55,233 bases of DNA from Clostridiales bacterium (lineage in GTDB: Bacteria; Bacillota; Clostridia; Peptostreptococcales; Acidaminobacteraceae), in the NCBI GenBank assembly GCA_030446305.1, contig JASUSA010000015.1:1-55233 (forward strand), written 5' to 3'. A program made the position numbers and the translations under genes. Under the pieces are notes generated by a model. The model was not told the origin of the DNA, searched no databases, and was given only the letters and a program-made list of their open reading frames with translations. Of this stretch, positions 25,371 through 33,391 are shown piece after piece (position 1 is the first letter of the stretch; each line of letters starts with the position of its first letter).

Positions 25371-26306
25371 ATGGAGTCAAGATTAACCGTATCTTCTTCC
25401 CCTCATATTCGTTCTCAAGAGACAACGCAAAAAATTATGAGGGATGTCACCATTGCACTGCTGCCGGCAGCTGCATTCGGTGTGTATAACTTTGGTATGA
25501 GCGCTTTGCTTGTACTCGTCGTATCGGTATTAAGTGCAATCCTCAGTGAGGCACTTGTTCAAAAAATGAGAAAACAGCCTGTAACCATTAATGATTTCAG
25601 TGCTGTTGTCACAGGTCTTTTGTTAGGAATGAACTTACCGTCAACGGTTCCGATTTGGATACCGATTATCGGTAGTGCATTTGCGATAATCATTGTTAAG
25701 CAAGCATTTGGCGGTCTTGGTCATAACTTTATGAACCCTGCACTCGCTGCCAGAGCAATGCTCGTCGCATCATGGCCGGTTCAAATGACAACATGGCCGC
25801 AAATGACAGTTGACGCAACATCATCTGCAACACCGCTCGGCATCATAAAAGAAGGACTCGATGTGAGCATGCCTTCTATTCAAAGTTTTATCGTCGGCAA
25901 TGTCAACGGCTGTATCGGTGAAACATCTGCACTCTTGCTTGTTTTAGGCGGTGCATTCCTGATTTATCGCGGTATTATATCGATCAGAATTCCGGGAATT
26001 TATATTGGTACAGTTGCTGTACTGACTTTGATATTAAGCGGTTTTGATATTAATCTTACCATCGTCAATATCTTTGCAGGCGGCTTGATGCTCGGTGCTT
26101 TCTTTATGGCAACCGATTATGCTTCTTCACCAATTACTGCAAAGGGTCAAATTATTTACGCAGTGGGGATGGGGCTTTTGACAACGATTATTCGTTTCTA
26201 CGGCGGTTACCCAGAAGGTGTTTCGTATTCCATTCTATTAATGAATGTTGCAGCACCGCTCATTGATAAATTTACAAAACCTCGCGTGTTTGGAGGTGCT
26301 AAATAA
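25371..26306 (+). CDS. rnfD: Rnf complex subunit RnfD
   Basis: A 311-aa membrane subunit with about nine to ten helices, related to NqrB. It carries a covalently bound FMN on a threonine; the DATSSATPLG stretch (about residues 143-152) is the matching site. Other family points are GGLGHNFMNPALAARAML and the C-terminal GGYPEGVSYSILLMN. AGGAGG precedes the ATG, 12 bp after rnfC, and its stop overlaps the rnfG start by one base. Confidence 0.96.
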   Translation: MESRLTVSSSPHIRSQETTQKIMRDVTIALLPAAAFGVYNFGMSALLVLVVSVLSAILSEALVQKMRKQPVTINDFSAVVTGLLLGMNLPSTVPIWIPIIGSAFAIIIVKQAFGGLGHNFMNPALAARAMLVASWPVQMTTWPQMTVDATSSATPLGIIKEGLDVSMPSIQSFIVGNVNGCIGETSALLLVLGGAFLIYRGIISIRIPGIYIGTVAVLTLILSGFDINLTIVNIFAGGLMLGAFFMATDYASSPITAKGQIIYAVGMGLLTTIIRFYGGYPEGVSYSILLMNVAAPLIDKFTKPRVFGGAK

Positions 26307-26884
26307 TGAAAGATATCATAAAAACCGGTTTAATCTTATTTATCATCTCTGCAGTAGCTGCTTTTGCGCTAGCCATGACCAATGAAGTGACAAAAGATAA
26401 AATTGCAGAACAGCGCCAAATGGCGAATGAGCTTGCTAAAAAAGAAGTACTCGCCACAGCTTCTTCCTTTGAAGATGTAACAGGCGATGACCTTGCAGCT
26501 ATTGTTGCAAAATTTGCACCTGTCGTTGAAGTCTATAAGGGACTTGATGACAGCGGCAATGTTGTCGGTTACGTGTTCAAGTCAACACCAAATGGTTTCG
26601 GCGGCAGCGTAGAAGTCGTTACGGGGATTGACAGTGAAGGGACATTATCGGGTGTTCGCATCGGTAATCATAATGAAACACCTGGACTCGGCGCAAAAGC
26701 AACCGATCCTTCCTTCTATGAGCAATATGCCGGTATGTCCACAGATACGCCGATTGGTGTTGCGAAGTCAAATCCAACTGAAACAGATATTCAGGCGATC
26801 ACAGGTGCAACAATCTCATCAAGAGGTGTTACATCCGGTGTCAACGCTTCAATAGACGCGTTTCATTCGATCAATGGGAATTAA
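26306..26884 (+). CDS. rnfG: Rnf complex subunit RnfG
   Basis: A 192-aa subunit with one N-terminal membrane segment and an external FMN-binding domain. The flavinylation motif is in QAITGATISSRGVT near the C-terminus, where the Thr of TGAT takes FMN by a phosphoester bond. NHNETPGLGAKA is the other conserved motif. Start overlaps the rnfD stop (TAATG), so translation is coupled. An ApbE flavin transferase is required for FMN attachment and is not encoded in the window. Confidence 0.96.
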   Translation: MKDIIKTGLILFIISAVAAFALAMTNEVTKDKIAEQRQMANELAKKEVLATASSFEDVTGDDLAAIVAKFAPVVEVYKGLDDSGNVVGYVFKSTPNGFGGSVEVVTGIDSEGTLSGVRIGNHNETPGLGAKATDPSFYEQYAGMSTDTPIGVAKSNPTETDIQAITGATISSRGVTSGVNASIDAFHSINGN

Positions 26885-26898
26885 AGGGGGGAACGGTA

Positions 26899-27492
26899 GT
26901 GAATATTAAAAATTTAACGAACGGTATACTCAAAGAGAATCCTACCTTTGTTCAATTGCTCGGGATGTGTCCGACACTGGCCGTTACGACTTCTGCCGTT
27001 AACGGTATCGGCATGGGACTTGCGACAACAGCCGTATTGGTTTTGTCCAATCTCGCGATCTCTCTCTTGAGAAATTTTATACCATCTAAAGTACGTATTC
27101 CTGCATTTATCGTCGTCATTGCTTCTTTTGTAACGATGGTCGGTATGGCAATGGAAGCGTATACACCTGATTTATATAAGGCACTTGGCCTGTTCATCCC
27201 ACTCATTGTCGTTAACTGTATCATCCTTGCAAGGGCGGAAGCTTTTGCATCAAAGAACGGTTTGCTTGATTCTGTTTTCGACGGTCTCGGCATGGGCTTA
27301 GGTTTTACAATGTCGCTTACAATTCTTGGTTCTGTTAGAGAATTGTTTGGCAATGGCAGCATTTTTAATGTTTCCATTTTTGGTGCAGGCTATAAACCCG
27401 CACTTATTATGATCCTACCTCCAGGCGCGTTCTTGGCTTTGGGATTACTGTTGGCGCTTTATAACTATTTCCAAATCAGAAGAGCTAACTAG
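26899..27492 (+). CDS. rnfE: Rnf complex subunit RnfE
   Basis: A 197-aa integral membrane subunit with six helices, homologous to RnfA and NqrD. Signatures are NPTFVQLLGMCPTLAVTTS at the N-terminus and GMGLGFTMSLTILGSVRE in the second half. RnfA and RnfE form an inverted pair that holds a [2Fe-2S] cluster in the membrane through conserved cysteines (one in GMCPTLA here). The start is GTG at 26899 behind AAAGGGGGG. Confidence 0.95.
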   Translation: MNIKNLTNGILKENPTFVQLLGMCPTLAVTTSAVNGIGMGLATTAVLVLSNLAISLLRNFIPSKVRIPAFIVVIASFVTMVGMAMEAYTPDLYKALGLFIPLIVVNCIILARAEAFASKNGLLDSVFDGLGMGLGFTMSLTILGSVRELFGNGSIFNVSIFGAGYKPALIMILPPGAFLALGLLLALYNYFQIRRAN

Positions 27493-27504
27493 GGGGGTGT
27501 TAAC

Positions 27505-28086
27505 ATGGAAAATGCAAGTTTATTTGTGATCATGGTCAGTGCTATTCTCGTTAACAACTTTGTCCTTTCAAGATTTTTAGGCATTTGTCCATTTTTAGGC
27601 GTTTCGAAACAAGTTGAAACTGCTTTTGGCATGGGGATGGCCGTAACATTCGTCATGACGCTTTCAGGGATCTTGACGTATTTAGTACATTACAAATTAC
27701 TCGTGCCAAATGGTCTTGAATTTTTGCAGACGGCGGCTTTTATACTCGTCATCGCATCACTGGTACAGTTTGTTGAGATTGTACTACAGAAAATGAGTCC
27801 AACGCTTTATCAGGCACTGGGTGTATTCTTACCGCTTATTACGACAAACTGTGCCGTTTTAGGTCTTGCGCTCTTGAATATTCAATACGAGTTTGGCTTG
27901 CTTCAAACGATTGTTCATTCATTCTTTGCAGCAATCGGTTTTTCACTTGCGATTGTCCTCTTTGCAGGTATTCGTGAAAAACTTGAAATATCAGATGTGC
28001 CATTGCCGTTTAAAGGCTTCCCAATTGCCTTGATTACTGCCAGCCTGATGTCTATTGCCTTTTTAGGCTTTACTGGACTCGTATAG
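27505..28086 (+). CDS. rnfA: Rnf complex subunit RnfA
   Basis: A 193-aa integral membrane subunit, the partner of RnfE. It shows [39 protein letters not shown] with conserved cysteines, and [21 protein letters not shown]. Six helices. GGGGGTG precedes the ATG, 12 bp after rnfE. Confidence 0.95.
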   Translation: MENASLFVIMVSAILVNNFVLSRFLGICPFLGVSKQVETAFGMGMAVTFVMTLSGILTYLVHYKLLVPNGLEFLQTAAFILVIASLVQFVEIVLQKMSPTLYQALGVFLPLITTNCAVLGLALLNIQYEFGLLQTIVHSFFAAIGFSLAIVLFAGIREKLEISDVPLPFKGFPIALITASLMSIAFLGFTGLV

Positions 28087-28101
28087 AAAGGATGAATGCA
28101 A

Positions 28102-29085
28102 ATGGATATGAATACGATATTATTATCTGCAATCAGCCTTGGCATAATGGGCTTACTCTTTGGTGCGGGACTTGCGTTTGCATCGAAGAAATTTGCAGTG
28201 GAAGTAGACCCACGGGTCACGGCAATTAGAGAAGTCGTTCCCGGCGCCAATTGCGGTGCCTGTGGTTTTCCCGGATGTGACGGCTATTCAGCCGCTGTTG
28301 TCAGAGGCGATGCCCCTGTAAACGGCTGTCCGGTCGGTGGTGCCGAAGTTGCAAAAAAAGTTGCAAGCATTATGGGAATGGATGCAGGGACTACTGTAAA
28401 AATGGTTGCAAAAGTAAAATGTGAAGGATCTTCCGATCATTGCGGCAATCGTTTTGACTATGACGGTTTTGACAGCTGTGTTGCGGCAAATATGCTGGGC
28501 GGCGGTCCAAAAGATTGTCAGTACGGCTGTATGGGACTCGGTTCATGTGTACAGGTTTGTCCATTCGACGCTATTCACATTAATGAACGCGGGATTGCAG
28601 AAGTCGATAAAGAAAAATGTACATCTTGCAACAAATGTATTGATATTTGTCCTAAAAATGTTATCAGTCTCGTACCATATGACCAACTCGTCATCGTCGA
28701 TTGCAATAACAAGGACAAAGGACCTCAAGTTAAGAAAAATTGTGATGTCTCTTGTATCGCTTGCGGTTTGTGCGAAAGAAACTGCCCATTTGATGCAATA
28801 CACGTCGTCAATAACTTAGCTGAAATTGATTATGAAAAATGTAAAAATTGTATGGTTTGTGTTGAGAAGTGTCCGACAAAAGCGATTGAAGGCGACTTAT
28901 CAAAACGCAAGACTGCAAAAGTCATAGACGATAAATGTATTGGCTGTACAATCTGTGCGAAGAACTGTCCGGTTGATGCTATTTCAGGCGAACTAAAAAG
29001 TGTTCATACAGTTGATGCAGATAAATGTATCGGCTGTGGTGTCTGTGTGGAAAAATGTCCAAAAGATGCAATTGAACTCATTTAG
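28102..29085 (+). CDS. rnfB: Rnf complex subunit RnfB, six ferredoxin-type motifs
   Basis: A 327-aa subunit that accepts electrons from ferredoxin. An N-terminal membrane helix is followed by a DUF-type cluster domain (GANCGACGFPGCDGYSAAV) and then six CxxC-type [4Fe-4S] motifs, among them SCVQVCPFDAI, CTSCNKCIDICP, CIACGLCERNCP, CKNCMVCVEKCP, CIGCTICAKNCP and CIGCGVCVEKCP. Enteric RnfB has two such motifs; a multi-cluster form is known from acetogens such as Acetobacterium. ATGs at 28096 and 28102 are both in frame; AAAGGA spacing favours 28102. Last gene before a strong terminator. Confidence 0.95.
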   Translation: MDMNTILLSAISLGIMGLLFGAGLAFASKKFAVEVDPRVTAIREVVPGANCGACGFPGCDGYSAAVVRGDAPVNGCPVGGAEVAKKVASIMGMDAGTTVKMVAKVKCEGSSDHCGNRFDYDGFDSCVAANMLGGGPKDCQYGCMGLGSCVQVCPFDAIHINERGIAEVDKEKCTSCNKCIDICPKNVISLVPYDQLVIVDCNNKDKGPQVKKNCDVSCIACGLCERNCPFDAIHVVNNLAEIDYEKCKNCMVCVEKCPTKAIEGDLSKRKTAKVIDDKCIGCTICAKNCPVDAISGELKSVHTVDADKCIGCGVCVEKCPKDAIELI

Positions 29086-29112
29086 TTCAACGTAGTCAAT
29101 AATAAAGTAGAG

Positions 29113-29140
29113 CCCGCTCATCATGAGCGGGTTTTTTCAT
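29113..29140 (+). terminator. Intrinsic terminator of the rnf operon
   Basis: An 8-bp GC-rich stem CCCGCTCA-TCA-TGAGCGGG followed by TTTTTT, 27 bp after rnfB. Confidence 0.93.
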
Positions 29141-29384
29141 TTTAAATATTCTTTTAACCGTTAACACAAAATATGATAAAAGCCCTATTTATGATTTATT
29201 TCAACGAATTAAAGTTTTGATTGCTTGTAATTAAAATAGGTTAATGCTAAACTAGAATTTAGAAAAGCACGCCGTAAAAGGTGTATCAAAATGCACCGTG
29301 AAAATTTGAAGCTTTGATTGTTTATGCACTAAAAATGTCTTTTTATCATCGTTTAAGGATGCATGAATGGGAAAAGGAAACAAA
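29141..29384. other. Intergenic region, no gene seen
   Basis: AT-rich DNA between the rnf terminator and the DUF4321 promoter. The only structure I notice is a small nested hairpin around 29268-29300 (GGTG pairing with CACC). No ORF, known riboswitch or repeat is recognised. Confidence 0.5.
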
Positions 29385-29414
29385 TTGGCACGAAATGTAA
29401 ATATATGGTAAAAT
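29385..29414 (+). promoter_or_regulatory. Promoter of the DUF4321-maf-radC-mre operon
   Basis: TTGGCA (29385-29390) and TAAAAT (29409-29414) with an 18-bp spacer, 10 bp before the first start codon's ribosome site. Confidence 0.6.
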
Positions 29415-29424
29415 AGAGGTGCTT

Positions 29425-29673
29425 ATGAGAGTTCAAAATAGCGGTGGTTTGGCATTGCTGGTGCTTTTGCTGATCGGAGCGATCTTCGGAAGCATTATCG
29501 GTGCTGCTTTGGGCGGCATATTGCCGATTCTGGCATATGGCAAAACCATTGGCGTCGATCCATTTGTCGTCGATCTCAGTATTTTACAGATGACATTTGG
29601 ACTGAAATTGAGTTTAAATCTATCTGGCATTATCGGCCTTTTTCTGGCTTTCATTATCTATCGAAAGCTGTAG
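29425..29673 (+). CDS. DUF4321 small membrane protein
   Basis: An 82-aa protein with two hydrophobic helices (LALLVLLLIGAIFGSIIGAAL and IGLFLAFIIYRKL) separated by a loop with FGLKLSLNLSGI. DUF4321 genes sit directly upstream of maf in many Clostridia; function unknown. I start at ATG 29425, with AGAGG five bases upstream, rather than the GTG at 29419 inside that site. The maf gene follows after 9 bp. Confidence 0.8.
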   Translation: MRVQNSGGLALLVLLLIGAIFGSIIGAALGGILPILAYGKTIGVDPFVVDLSILQMTFGLKLSLNLSGIIGLFLAFIIYRKL

Positions 29674-29682
29674 GTGATGCAT

Positions 29683-30255
29683 ATGCGTATTATTTTAGCA
29701 AGTCAGTCACCTAGGCGCATTGCCCTTCTGAAAGCTTTTAACCTGCAGTTTGAAACAGAACCGAGCACATCAGAAGAAGTCTATGACGAAATGGATGATC
29801 CAAAATGTGTCGTGATGAGTCTGGCCTTTGAAAAAGGCTACGAAATTGCGCAAAAGCATCTGGAAGATATTGTTCTTTCTTTTGATACGGTTGTCTATGG
29901 TGACCGAATTCTTGGAAAACCAAAAGATGAAGAAGATGCCCTCGAAATGTTGAAAGCGCTGAATGGCAAAACACACCAGGTTTACACAGGATTATCAATC
30001 CTTAAACTCAATGAAAACATAAAAATAACAGATGTTTCCGAAACGCGTGTCACCTTTGTCCAGACAGATGAAGCGACGCTAAAGCGCTATGTTGATACCG
30101 GAGAGCCGCTGGATAAGGCTGGCGCTTATGGTATTCAAGGTTATGGCGCAGTGCTGGTAGATCGTATTGACGGTGATTATTATACCGTTATGGGACTTCC
30201 GCTCTCTAAGCTGAATGACTATCTCAATCAATTATTCAACATTCAGATGTTATAG
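29683..30255 (+). CDS. maf: Maf-family nucleotide pyrophosphatase
   Basis: A 190-aa Maf/YhdE enzyme that hydrolyses nucleoside triphosphates such as dTTP and UTP or modified pyrimidines to monophosphates. Visible motifs are ILASQSPRRIALL, FDTVVYGDRILGKPKD, GKTHQVYTGLS and DKAGAYGIQGYGAVLVDRIDG. It affects septum formation when overproduced in Bacillus. Start at ATG 29683 behind AGGTG; earlier in-frame GTG and ATG codons lie within that site. Part of the shape and division block. Confidence 0.93.
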   Translation: MRIILASQSPRRIALLKAFNLQFETEPSTSEEVYDEMDDPKCVVMSLAFEKGYEIAQKHLEDIVLSFDTVVYGDRILGKPKDEEDALEMLKALNGKTHQVYTGLSILKLNENIKITDVSETRVTFVQTDEATLKRYVDTGEPLDKAGAYGIQGYGAVLVDRIDGDYYTVMGLPLSKLNDYLNQLFNIQML

Positions 30256-30264
30256 GAGCGAAAG

Positions 30265-30942
30265 ATGATAAAAACCATGCCTGAATCGGAAAGACCCAGA
30301 GAAAAAATGTTAAACAGGGGAAGCCAGTCCCTTTCCAATACGGAACTTTTGGCGATTATAATGCGCACGGGTTCCAGACAAAAATCGGTCATTGAACTCG
30401 CAAATGATGTCATTGGTCAATGTGAAAGAGATATTGGCGATTTAAGGCATATCACCATACAGGAATTATGTGCCATGCAGGGAATAGGGCCTTCAAAGGC
30501 ATGTCAAATCATGGCGGCAGTAGAATTAGGAACGAGAATACATGCGCAAAAACTGGCCTATGGTCAGCGAATCGCTTCTCCAAATGACGTTATTGGCGCA
30601 TTTAAAAGTATTCTATCCCATGAAAAAGTCGAAAAGTTCGTCGTTGCGTATTTATCGACGAAAAATGAAATTATTAGCACTGAGGTTATTTCGATAGGCT
30701 CGTTAAATGCATCGATTGTTCACCCGAGAGAAGTGTATGGCAAGGCTGTGCGATTAAGCGCCGCCTCTATAATCGCTGTTCACAACCATCCGTCAGGTGA
30801 TCCGACGCCTAGCAGAGAAGATCGAAATATAACCCAGAGACTGCATGAGGCAGGCAAACTACTTGGAATCGCACTGCTCGACCACATCATTATTGGCGGC
30901 AGCCGATATTATAGCTTTAAAGAAAACGAACCGTTGGAATAA
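30265..30942 (+). CDS. radC: RadC-family JAMM-domain protein
   Basis: A 225-aa protein: an N-terminal helix-hairpin-helix region (PRERMLNRG-like start, then LCAMQGIGPSKACQIMAA) and a C-terminal JAMM metal site (VHNHPSGDPTPSREDRN). Despite the name, a DNA repair role is not supported in several species; the biochemical role is open. GGAGCG precedes the ATG, 9 bp after maf. The conserved position before mreB suggests only co-expression. Confidence 0.93.
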   Translation: MIKTMPESERPREKMLNRGSQSLSNTELLAIIMRTGSRQKSVIELANDVIGQCERDIGDLRHITIQELCAMQGIGPSKACQIMAAVELGTRIHAQKLAYGQRIASPNDVIGAFKSILSHEKVEKFVVAYLSTKNEIISTEVISIGSLNASIVHPREVYGKAVRLSAASIIAVHNHPSGDPTPSREDRNITQRLHEAGKLLGIALLDHIIIGGSRYYSFKENEPLE

Positions 30943-30984
30943 ACTGTTTGATAAATGAATATAAGGTTAAAGGAAGGTATTTAA

Positions 30985-32010
30985 ATGAGATTTGGTTTGT
31001 TTTATAAACAATTGGGCATTGACTTAGGCACTGCTAACACACTCGTCTGTGTAAAAGGTAAGGGAATCGTCGTCAGAGAGCCCTCTGTTGTTGCAATAGA
31101 CGATAAAGAGCGCGTACTTGCCGTTGGCTCGGATGCCAAGAAAATGATAGGGAAGACACCTGGACAGATAAGAGCAATCAGACCGTTAAAGGATGGCGTT
31201 ATCGCTGACTTTGATATTACGCAAAAGATGATTAAGCATTTTATCGGCAAGGCATGCCCGAATATGAATTTTTTAACAGGCGCTAAAATCGTCATTGGCA
31301 TTCCTTCACAGGTTACAGAAGTTGAAAAACGTGCCGTGTATGAAGCGGCGCTGTCTGCCGGCGCAAAAGATGCATTTCTCATTGAAGAACCAATGGCGGC
31401 TGCTATCGGTGCAGATCTTCCAATTACAGAAGCGACGGGCAGCATGATTGTCGATATCGGCGGCGGTACGACTGAAATTGCCGTCATTTCACTTGGCGGT
31501 ATTGTCACCAGCCGTTCAATCCGCATCGCAGGGGATGAACTGGATGATTCAATTGTCAATTACGTAAGAAAAAAATACAGTTTAATGATTGGTGAACGCA
31601 CGGCCGAAAATATTAAAATGAGTATTGCCTGTGCGCTGCTGCCTGAGCAGGATGAAATCTATGAAGTGACAGGACGGAATCTCGTAACAGGTCTTCCAAA
31701 TACGCTTCAATTGAAATCCAGTGAAATTTATGAAGCAATTAAAGAACCCATTCAGTCAATCGTTGAAGGCGTTAAATATACACTTGAAAAAACACCGCCT
31801 GAATTGGCATCTGATATCTACCAATCCGGGATTGTGCTTGCCGGCGGCGGTGCGCTGCTCAAGTACCTTGACAAGCTGATTATGAATGAAACAGGCATGC
31901 CGGTTCGCATTGCAGAAAATCCGCTTGACTGCGTTGCGATTGGCACGAGTAAAGCTGTTGAAAGCTTCAATGAATTAAAAGAAGTCTTTATTTCTACGAG
32001 ATCCCTATAA
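30985..32010 (+). CDS. mreB: Rod shape-determining actin homologue MreB
   Basis: A 341-aa actin-like ATPase that forms membrane-associated filaments guiding the elongasome. ATP-site motifs: [18 protein letters not shown] (phosphate 1), [19 protein letters not shown] (phosphate 2) and [15 protein letters not shown] (adenosine). The hydrophobic, basic start [10 protein letters not shown] suits membrane contact. AAGGAAGG precedes the ATG. 42 bp after radC. Confidence 0.97.
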   Translation: MRFGLFYKQLGIDLGTANTLVCVKGKGIVVREPSVVAIDDKERVLAVGSDAKKMIGKTPGQIRAIRPLKDGVIADFDITQKMIKHFIGKACPNMNFLTGAKIVIGIPSQVTEVEKRAVYEAALSAGAKDAFLIEEPMAAAIGADLPITEATGSMIVDIGGGTTEIAVISLGGIVTSRSIRIAGDELDDSIVNYVRKKYSLMIGERTAENIKMSIACALLPEQDEIYEVTGRNLVTGLPNTLQLKSSEIYEAIKEPIQSIVEGVKYTLEKTPPELASDIYQSGIVLAGGGALLKYLDKLIMNETGMPVRIAENPLDCVAIGTSKAVESFNELKEVFISTRSL

Positions 32011-32022
32011 TAAGGATGACCG

Positions 32023-32883
32023 GTGACGCGAATGAATGAACGTCTTAAGAAGATTATCATCATTGTCGTTGGGCTGTTAATGATCTTGCTAATGGCAATT
32101 TCGTTTGGGGGGCGTGAAAGGATTACGGCGGTTGAAAGCCAGCTGGGTTCTTTTATCGCTCCTGTTCAGCGTTTTTTCAGTCAGATTGGCAATTTTATGG
32201 ATGAAAAAACGGAGCCCATCATTAATGTGTTGAATTATAAATCATTAAATGAAAGTTTAGCGAAAGAAAACGAGATGCTTAAAGCGCAGGTCGTTAGTTT
32301 AACCATGGCGCAAAAGGATTTTGAAGAATTGAATGATCTCAAACAAAGTCTTCATTATGTCGAACGTTCAGATCAGGACAATTACATTTCCTGTTCTGTT
32401 ATCGCTAAGGATATCGGCAACTGGTTCAATATGTTTACCATTGATGCCGGAACAGAGCAGGGCGTAACGAAAAACAGTACGGTCATTAACGGCAACGGCC
32501 TCGTTGGTCTGGTTTATGAAGTTGGCAGCAACTGGTCAAAGGTTATTTCCATTATTGACCACAAATCTTCTGTCGGCTTTGAAATGCTACGCGTAACAGA
32601 TGATTATGACGGTATTTTAAGCGGTACGACAAATTATGAACTCGTGGGCGAACTCTATGATACACAGGCAAATGTCCATGTAAACGATTATATTGTAACA
32701 TCCGGTCTCGGTATGTATCCAAAAGGTATTCTCATCGGTCAGATCTATGAACTCGTCGATGACCGCGATCTATTTTTGAAACAAATAAAAGTAAAGCCTG
32801 CAGTTGACTTTAAAAAGCTGAATAAAGTGATGGTCATTCCTTATGATGAATATGAGGAAGAGATTACCACTTATCTGCCTTAG
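32023..32883 (+). CDS. mreC: Rod shape-determining protein MreC
   Basis: A 286-aa bitopic protein: a membrane helix at about 9-28 (IIIIVVGLLMILLMAISFGG), a coiled coil (about 65-105) and the beta-rich MreC domain with DAGTEQGVTKNSTVINGNGLVG and TSGLGMYPKGILIGQI. It links MreB and PBP2 at the membrane. The start is GTG at 32023, six bases after AAGGA; an ATG at 32032 is too far from that site. Confidence 0.93.
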   Translation: MTRMNERLKKIIIIVVGLLMILLMAISFGGRERITAVESQLGSFIAPVQRFFSQIGNFMDEKTEPIINVLNYKSLNESLAKENEMLKAQVVSLTMAQKDFEELNDLKQSLHYVERSDQDNYISCSVIAKDIGNWFNMFTIDAGTEQGVTKNSTVINGNGLVGLVYEVGSNWSKVISIIDHKSSVGFEMLRVTDDYDGILSGTTNYELVGELYDTQANVHVNDYIVTSGLGMYPKGILIGQIYELVDDRDLFLKQIKVKPAVDFKKLNKVMVIPYDEYEEEITTYLP

Positions 32884-32893
32884 GTGGTGCATA

Positions 32894-33391
32894 ATGAATA
32901 AGATTTTTGTCTTTTTAATGGCAATTGCAAATTTTATCCTGATGTCGACACTCTTTCAGCAGTTTCGCGTCTATGGCGTCTTGGCGAATTTATGTATTGT
33001 CTTTTCCATCATCTTTGCCATTCTCTTTTCGGAACAGCACGGTTATATTTTCGCTATTGTTTCAGGGTTATTACAGGATACATTCCTTGGCAAAGTGCTC
33101 TTTGTCAATACGATTATCTATATCATCCTGATTTATGTTACGGTGCGTATTGAAAAAATCATGTTTAAGGGCAATGATTTAACGCCGATTTTTCTTATTT
33201 CAATGGCGACGATTGCGTATCATCTCATCTTTTTTGTCTTTATGTTCCTTCTGCAGTCGACCATTCCAATCCACCAACTTTTAATGCATGTTATTATAGA
33301 AGTCATTTTAAACAGCGTCATTGGCCTCTTCATCTATCGGGTTGTCTTTAAAAATGTCTTTGGCTATAAACTAGGTGACTATAATGCTTAA
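32894..33391 (+). CDS. mreD: Rod shape-determining membrane protein MreD
   Basis: A 165-aa protein with about five hydrophobic helices and little else conserved (FSIIFAILFSEQHGYIFAIV, GLLQDTFLGKVLFVNTIIYI). I start at ATG 32894 behind AGGTGG; an in-frame ATG at 32843 lies inside mreC. Its stop overlaps the PBP2 start by 8 bp. Confidence 0.9.
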   Translation: MNKIFVFLMAIANFILMSTLFQQFRVYGVLANLCIVFSIIFAILFSEQHGYIFAIVSGLLQDTFLGKVLFVNTIIYIILIYVTVRIEKIMFKGNDLTPIFLISMATIAYHLIFFVFMFLLQSTIPIHQLLMHVIIEVILNSVIGLFIYRVVFKNVFGYKLGDYNA

